This document shows, piece by piece, positions 59,774 through 64,000 of a stretch of DNA of 64,000 nt. Under the pieces are notes generated by a model, which saw nothing but the letters and a program-made list of their open reading frames with translations, did no database searches and had not been told where the DNA came from. Source of the stretch: Equibacterium sp963662035 (GTDB lineage: Bacteria; Bacteroidota; Bacteroidia; Bacteroidales; UBA932). Within the stretch, counting starts at the first letter, position 1, and each line of letters starts with the position of its first letter. A program made the position numbers and the translations under genes. Location: contig CAVLDO010000006.1 in the NCBI GenBank assembly GCA_963662035.1, positions 27,740-91,739 of the forward strand, in the 5' to 3' direction.

Positions 59774-61039
59774 ATGGCTTTTATTGCATTGTGCGACTGC
59801 AACAATTTTTTTGTTAGTTGCGAGCGGGTGTTCCGCCCCGACCTTGAGGGGCGGCCGGTGGTCGTGCTCTCCAACAACGACGGCTGCATCGTGGCCCGCA
59901 GCAACGAGGCCAAGGCGCTGGGCATCAAGATGGGCACCCCGCTGTTCCAGGTACGCGACCTGGTCAGGCGGGAGAATGTCGCCGTGTTCTCTTCCAACTA
60001 TCAGCTCTACGGCGATATGAGCGCGCGGGTGATGAACATACTGCGCGCCGCCGTGCCCGACATCGAGGTTTACTCCATCGACGAAGCCTTTATGGACCTT
60101 GCAGAGTTCCCGCTGGAGACTCTTGTGGACTTTGCCCGCAACCTGTCGGCCCGCATCCGGCGGGATGTGGGCATACCGGTGAGCATCGGCGTCTCCCCCA
60201 CCAAGACCCTCGCCAAAATAGCCAGCAAGCTCTGCAAGCAATACCCGGCGCTCAAGGGGGGCTGTCTTATGTACCGGCAGCAGGATGTGGAGAAGGTGCT
60301 CTCGCGCTTCCCGGTGAGGGACATCTGGGGCATCGGCCGCCAGAGCGCCGCAAAGCTGCAGGCGATGGGCGCCGGCTGTGCGCTGGACTTCTACCGCCTG
60401 CCGCAGGAGACGGTGGATCTGCATTTCTGCGTGAGCGGAGTGCGCACCTGGAAGGAACTGCACGGGATCCGCTGCATATCGTTTGAAGATGTCAGGCCCG
60501 AGCGGCAGAGCGTGTGCATTTCGCGCTCCTTCGCCAAGGAAATGACCACCTTGGACGCCCTTGAGGCGGCCATCGCCACCTTCACCTGCAAGATGGCAGA
60601 AAAACTGCGGCGGGAGGGGCTTTGCGCCCAGCAGATAAGCGTGTTCATACTCACCAACCGTTTCCGCGAAGACAGCCCGCAAAGCTATCAGGTGGGCAAC
60701 GCTGTGTTCGAAGTCGCCACCGACGACACGCTGGAACTCTCACAGCGGGCCGCACAATGCCTGGGGAGCATCTTCCGCCCGGGCTTCGGCTACAAGCGGG
60801 CGGGCGTGATGGCCACGCGGATAGTGCCTCGGCGGGGGGCGCAGACCTCTATGCTGGACACTCTGGACCGCAGCCGGCGCGCCAGTCTGATGGAGGCCAT
60901 CGATGCCATCAACTCCGCAGAAGGAGGCGGCACGGTGCGCCTCGCCGCCCAGGGGACGATGGATCAGTTCTCTTCCCGGACAATGAGCTCGCGGCGCTAC
61001 ACCACAAACTGGGACGAAATAATGGAGGTCAAATGTTAG
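59774..61039 (+). CDS. umuC: DNA polymerase V catalytic subunit UmuC
   Basis: 421 residues from ATG 59774 (MAFIALCDCNNFFVSCERVF), the usual UmuC length. Y-family polymerase: catalytic acidic residues in CDCNNFFVSCE and YSIDEAFMDL, then SIGVSPTKTLAKIASK, helix-hairpin-helix and little-finger domains. Performs error-prone lesion bypass with UmuD'. Its end overlaps the convergent nrdG gene by 11 bases. Confidence 0.96.
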   Translation: MAFIALCDCNNFFVSCERVFRPDLEGRPVVVLSNNDGCIVARSNEAKALGIKMGTPLFQVRDLVRRENVAVFSSNYQLYGDMSARVMNILRAAVPDIEVYSIDEAFMDLAEFPLETLVDFARNLSARIRRDVGIPVSIGVSPTKTLAKIASKLCKQYPALKGGCLMYRQQDVEKVLSRFPVRDIWGIGRQSAAKLQAMGAGCALDFYRLPQETVDLHFCVSGVRTWKELHGIRCISFEDVRPERQSVCISRSFAKEMTTLDALEAAIATFTCKMAEKLRREGLCAQQISVFILTNRFREDSPQSYQVGNAVFEVATDDTLELSQRAAQCLGSIFRPGFGYKRAGVMATRIVPRRGAQTSMLDTLDRSRRASLMEAIDAINSAEGGGTVRLAAQGTMDQFSSRTMSSRRYTTNWDEIMEVKC

Positions 61040-61511
61040 GATCTATCCCCCGATGCCAGAATTGCGGGGTAATGTCCACACGGCGGCCGCTCTCCACCTT
61101 GTAGAGACGCTGGTTGGTAGTGGGACTGTTGAGCGGCCCGAGCTTCTCTATGTAAGGGCCCAGCTTGATATAGTGGAACACCCGCCAGTAGGTTGACGGA
61201 ACCTCGCCGCGCCCCGAATAGAGAGCTATGGCCATCTCGGGGTAATTGTCTCTGATATGCCAGGCAAGATCCAGAAAGGCGCCGTCGTCCTGCCCCTCCC
61301 CGAAAAAAAGAAAGCAGTTGACCCCGAAGTTGTCGGCTATCATCCCGTCTATAATCTCCGGGGTGAGTTCCTCCCCCACATTACTCTGCAGAAAAGGGGA
61401 GTGGCAGCCCGGGCAGCGCAGCGGGCAATTGCTGACATCCACGGCAAGAGATACCTTGCCGGGTATCTCTTCCAACACCACAGATGTCGCCTGTGGAATA
61501 TATCTTATCAC
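61029..61511 (-). CDS. nrdG: Anaerobic ribonucleotide reductase activating protein
   Basis: 160 residues, radical-SAM activase that makes the glycyl radical on NrdD. The cluster cysteines are Cys29, Cys33 and Cys36 in CPLRCPGC (CxxxCxxC). It lies three bases after nrdD. Length is normal for NrdG. Confidence 0.95.
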   Translation of the reverse strand: MIRYIPQATSVVLEEIPGKVSLAVDVSNCPLRCPGCHSPFLQSNVGEELTPEIIDGMIADNFGVNCFLFFGEGQDDGAFLDLAWHIRDNYPEMAIALYSGRGEVPSTYWRVFHYIKLGPYIEKLGPLNSPTTNQRLYKVESGRRVDITPQFWHRGIDPNI

Positions 61512-61514
61512 TTT

Positions 61515-63716
61515 CTACTCCTCTTCTATTGAAGTGGGGACCTCCTTGGGATTGTAGTAGCGGGCCCCGGCCTCGGTCTGGCGCATCTCGCTGAATGCGG
61601 ACACGCGCTTCAGATAGCCTATGACGCGGGTAAGGTAGTCCAGATTTTCACTGCCGCACTTGGGGCACTTGTGCAGGGTGTCCTTGCTTATGTAGCCGCA
61701 GTCGTTGCACACCGTGTTGCGGCAGTTGAAGGTGAAGTAGTTTGTGCCGTAGTGCGCCGCCACGTTAAGCAGCTGGCGGTACTGCTCGAAGCTCAGGTGC
61801 TCCTCTATATTCATATGCAGCGCGCTGCCGCCGTCGAGATACTTCACGAAGTCCTCTCCGTGCAGCTTGAACTTGTCTATCATCGACAGGCCCGCATCCT
61901 CCGGGTTGTAGAAATAGGAGCTGTACATATTGTGCTTGGGACTCACAAAGTAGCCGTCGCGCTTGTCCCACCTGTAGTTCTTGCCCGAGAGGTTCTCGCC
62001 GGGCACGAACTCGGTGTTGAACATCGTCTCCTTGGTGCGATCCTTTCTGTTGGTCATGTTGATGGTCTCCAGCATCATATTCACAAAGTCGCGGTAGTCG
62101 TTGTTGGGAGAAACCTCTATGCCCAGGAACTCTGCGGCATCGGTGAGGCCGTTGACTCCCACCGTGAGGTACTGCTTGTCCATCGAGATGAAATTGGCGC
62201 GGTAAACATCCAGCATATCGGCCTTCAGAAAGTCCTTTATTATCTCGTTAAAGGCGGTCTGGTATTTGTGCACCGCCTCGGTCTCGTCTATCACCTCCTC
62301 GCGGATGTACTGATACAGCTTGCTGCGGTCGTACTCGTTCACGCTCAAGGCCACCCCACGCTTCATCTCAAGGCGCTTCTCATTCTTGAAATACTTGCGG
62401 GCGGCATTCTGCACCAGACGGTTGAGGTTGATGGTCATCACCGACTTGGAGCCGGTGGCCACCGATGCCGTGCCCATCGAATACTGGTGGGTGGTGTGGT
62501 TGTGGCCGTCCTCCTTCTGAATCTCGTTGCGAAGGCGGCAGCAGCTCGCCAGGCTGTCGGGAGAGTTGGATATGTAGCAGAAGAAGCTGTGCCCTTTGGC
62601 CCACATCCGGGAGGTGAAGTCTGCATACTCCTTGTCGGCGTAGTCATTGGCGCCGTCGGTGAGCAGTGCCATAGTCTCCACGGGGAAGGTGAGGACATAG
62701 TGGTTGCGCTCTTCGTTGAACCAGTTCATAAAGTGCTTCTGCAGCCAGCTCAGGGTCTCCCACACAGGAGCCGTGCCGTCGGGGAAGCGGAAGTCGCCGA
62801 ACACCCCTTCGAAATAGGGCTTGTCAAAGTAGCTGATGTTCCAGAACACCGTCTGGTAGCCGCGGTTGCCGGCGGGCATATTCATCGAGTGCACCACCTG
62901 CTGGAAATAGTTGTCGATGACCTTGACCAGCGTGCGCTGCTTGAGGTTGTTCTCCACCACCGAATCCAGGCGCGAGAGGTAGTCGTCGCCATAATCCCTG
63001 CGCAGAAAGTAGTCGAAATACATCAGGAACTCCGGCGTGGCCACGGCCCCCATGAACTGGCTGCTGACCGAATAGACCAGATTGATGAACTCGCCGCAGA
63101 ACGACTTGAGATCGGTGGGGGCCACCGACACGCCGCCCAGCTCGCGCAGGCCGCTTTCCAGGAAGGGATACATCGTGATGGCCACGCAGTAGGGATAGCC
63201 CGGGGTGCCGCTTTCGTCGTGCTTGTAGAGGACGTGGCTCTCCAGATCGGCCACATAGCGGTCTGCCAAAGCGCGGCCGTAGAGCGACTTTATCTTGTCG
63301 CGCATAATGTAGCGGTTCTGCTTGATGTTGTTCTCCTTGTAGAGTTCCTGCCCCAGAGTCACGATGTTCTTGTGGGTTATGTTGGCGTTGGCGTCGAACT
63401 TGGAGCCGGTGGCGGCGTTCGAGGCCTTGATGTAGTCTTTGATGAAGTCGCGCTTCTTGCGCAGGTCAAGACCCGAATCAAAGCGCTCGATATATTCGAG
63501 CGCCGCCTTCTTGTTGATGGACATCAGCGACTCCACCACCTGACGGCGGATCTCCTGGCTGGAGATCTTGTCGTATATATATAGGTTGTCCGTGATGGAT
63601 ACGACCACCTCCTCGGGGCAGTTCTGCCCTGTGGCCATATATGCCTGACGTATACCCTTCTTTAGCTTTTCGTTGTCGAATTCCTCGTAAGTGCCGTTGG
63701 TCTTTCTGACATCCAT
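61515..63716 (-). CDS. nrdD: Anaerobic ribonucleoside-triphosphate reductase
   Basis: 733 residues: N-terminal ATP-cone (about 1-90, MDVRKTNGTYEEFDNEKL), the ten-stranded catalytic barrel, a C-terminal zinc site (four Cys in CNDCG and CPKCG) and the glycyl-radical loop RVIGYL with Gly700. Makes dNTPs without oxygen. Only the oxygen-independent class III enzyme is in this window. The leader upstream holds a terminator-like hairpin (63761-63793). Confidence 0.96.
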   Translation of the reverse strand: MDVRKTNGTYEEFDNEKLKKGIRQAYMATGQNCPEEVVVSITDNLYIYDKISSQEIRRQVVESLMSINKKAALEYIERFDSGLDLRKKRDFIKDYIKASNAATGSKFDANANITHKNIVTLGQELYKENNIKQNRYIMRDKIKSLYGRALADRYVADLESHVLYKHDESGTPGYPYCVAITMYPFLESGLRELGGVSVAPTDLKSFCGEFINLVYSVSSQFMGAVATPEFLMYFDYFLRRDYGDDYLSRLDSVVENNLKQRTLVKVIDNYFQQVVHSMNMPAGNRGYQTVFWNISYFDKPYFEGVFGDFRFPDGTAPVWETLSWLQKHFMNWFNEERNHYVLTFPVETMALLTDGANDYADKEYADFTSRMWAKGHSFFCYISNSPDSLASCCRLRNEIQKEDGHNHTTHQYSMGTASVATGSKSVMTINLNRLVQNAARKYFKNEKRLEMKRGVALSVNEYDRSKLYQYIREEVIDETEAVHKYQTAFNEIIKDFLKADMLDVYRANFISMDKQYLTVGVNGLTDAAEFLGIEVSPNNDYRDFVNMMLETINMTNRKDRTKETMFNTEFVPGENLSGKNYRWDKRDGYFVSPKHNMYSSYFYNPEDAGLSMIDKFKLHGEDFVKYLDGGSALHMNIEEHLSFEQYRQLLNVAAHYGTNYFTFNCRNTVCNDCGYISKDTLHKCPKCGSENLDYLTRVIGYLKRVSAFSEMRQTEAGARYYNPKEVPTSIEEE

Positions 63717-63760
63717 ATTATTTTGGTTTTGAAGAAGTTACGATTTTAAAAAACGGGGTG

Positions 63761-63793
63761 AAAAAAGTGCGGACCACAACCGTGGCAGTCCGC
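63761..63793 (-). terminator. Terminator-like hairpin in the nrdD leader (possible attenuator)
   Basis: On the minus strand: stem GCGGA / TCCGC plus CCAC / GTGG with a three-base bulge and a GGTT loop, then six T. It sits 45 bases before the nrdD ATG and downstream of a TACATTCG -7-like element (63808-63815). It could stop transcription before nrdD or mark the end of a short upstream transcript. Confidence 0.55.
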
Positions 63794-63900
63794 GCCTTCT
63801 ATCGTTTCGAATGTAAAGTTGCGAAATCTATTCCGCCCCGCGAAACATTTTTCGCATTAAGTTTTCAACGGAGTTTTAACAACACTCCGGCCCCCTTGTA
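63794..63900. other. Intergenic stretch between tRNA-Asn terminator and nrdD leader
   Basis: No gene is seen. It holds a minus-strand TACATTCG -7-like element (63808-63815), several TTTCG words, and a six-pair hairpin CGGAGT / ACTCCG (63871-63892). A promoter for nrdD most likely lies here, but no full consensus was found. Confidence 0.4.
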
Positions 63901-63934
63901 AAAAGCGCCCGGCAGGTACTCTGCCGGGCGCTTT
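63901..63934 (-). terminator. Intrinsic terminator of tRNA-Asn
   Basis: On the minus strand a 14-pair perfect stem (AAAGCGCCCGGCAG / CTGCCGGGCGCTTT) followed by TTTAC, six bases past the tRNA 3' end. Confidence 0.85.
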
Positions 63935-63939
63935 GGCTG

Positions 63940-64000
63940 CTCCTCATCTAGGACTTGAACCTAGGACCCCCTGATTAACAGTCAGGTGCTCTAACCAACT
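63940..64000 (-). tRNA. tRNA-Asn (GTT), 5' end beyond window
   Basis: The minus strand carries D-arm AGTTGGTTAGAGC, anticodon arm CTGACTGTTAATCAG with anticodon GTT, T-arm CTAGGTTCAAGTCCTAG and acceptor strand ATGAGGA with discriminator G. CCA is not encoded. About 12 bases of the 5' end are missing. Confidence 0.93.

Noticed and set aside
61671..63584. A 637-codon open frame opposite nrdD
   Set aside because: Mirror of the nrdD codon bias; nrdD has ATP-cone, zinc site and glycyl radical motifs.
1..64000. CRISPR arrays, insertion sequences, prophage or attachment sites
   Set aside because: No direct-repeat arrays, transposase or integrase motifs, or duplicated tRNA ends were found on reading both strands.

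Overview
The window reads as a chromosomal segment of a Bacteroidales bacterium, most likely Rikenellaceae (Alistipes or a close relative). Grounds: several promoters of the Bacteroidetes type (TTTG, about 19-20 nt, TAnnTTTG), few Shine-Dalgarno sites, Bacteroidetes-only families (DUF4491, DUF4783, the Bat aerotolerance operon), GC-rich codon use, and a gene that reads as cysteate synthase, the entry enzyme for the sulfonolipids of Alistipes. Almost every base is coding. I saw no insertion sequence, prophage, CRISPR array or integrated element.

Layout. 1-8085: tpiA (partial) diverging from polA-rsmG, then rpmH, dsbD, serS-ruvC. 8082-10621 (minus): rplU-rpmA, a PASTA membrane protein and an RluD-type pseudouridine synthase. 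10797-14700 (plus): a degenerate AAA-type ATPase, an MFS transporter and two lipoproteins. 14810-23475 (minus): the complete Bat operon (moxR, DUF58, a DUF4381-like gene, batA, batB, batC, and a fused batD-batE), then DUF4491. 23535-26274 (plus): truA and an ExbB-ExbD-TonB energy-transducing set. 26311-37878 (minus): one long collinear run from an NtrC-type regulator through der, parE and a PlsC-like acyltransferase into a five-gene heterodisulfide-reductase-like cluster, cysteate synthase and the RNase P RNA. 38004-44748: cmk-ispH, efp, a DUF4783 gene on the opposite strand, rlmH and a 1188-residue NtrY-like histidine kinase. 44704-57561, mostly minus: HhH protein, rsmI, tdk (plus), a 5'-nucleotidase split in two, an ABC exporter, class I fumarase, prfB with its programmed frameshift, recX, a patatin/beta-barrel protein and rlmN. 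57606-61039 (plus): LOG-family gene, recA, umuD, umuC. 61029-64000 (minus): nrdG, nrdD and a partial tRNA-Asn.

The most interesting part is 26.6-33.5 kb. Five Hdr-like genes (HdrC, HdrB, a shortened HdrA, a small HdrC-like ferredoxin, and a membrane cytochrome-b/HdrD fusion resembling DsrM-DsrK) run without gaps into cysteate synthase, whose start codon lies one base after the stop of the HdrD-type gene. This suggests, but does not prove, that a quinone-linked thiol/disulfide electron-transfer complex is co-expressed with the first step of sulfonolipid synthesis.

Other notable points: the BatD-BatE fusion, recA in one operon with both subunits of DNA polymerase V, an NtrC-type regulator without a DNA-binding domain, a likely attenuator in the nrdD leader, a DNA polymerase I that has lost its proofreading residues, and promoter -7 boxes that almost touch the start codons of polA and the LOG gene.
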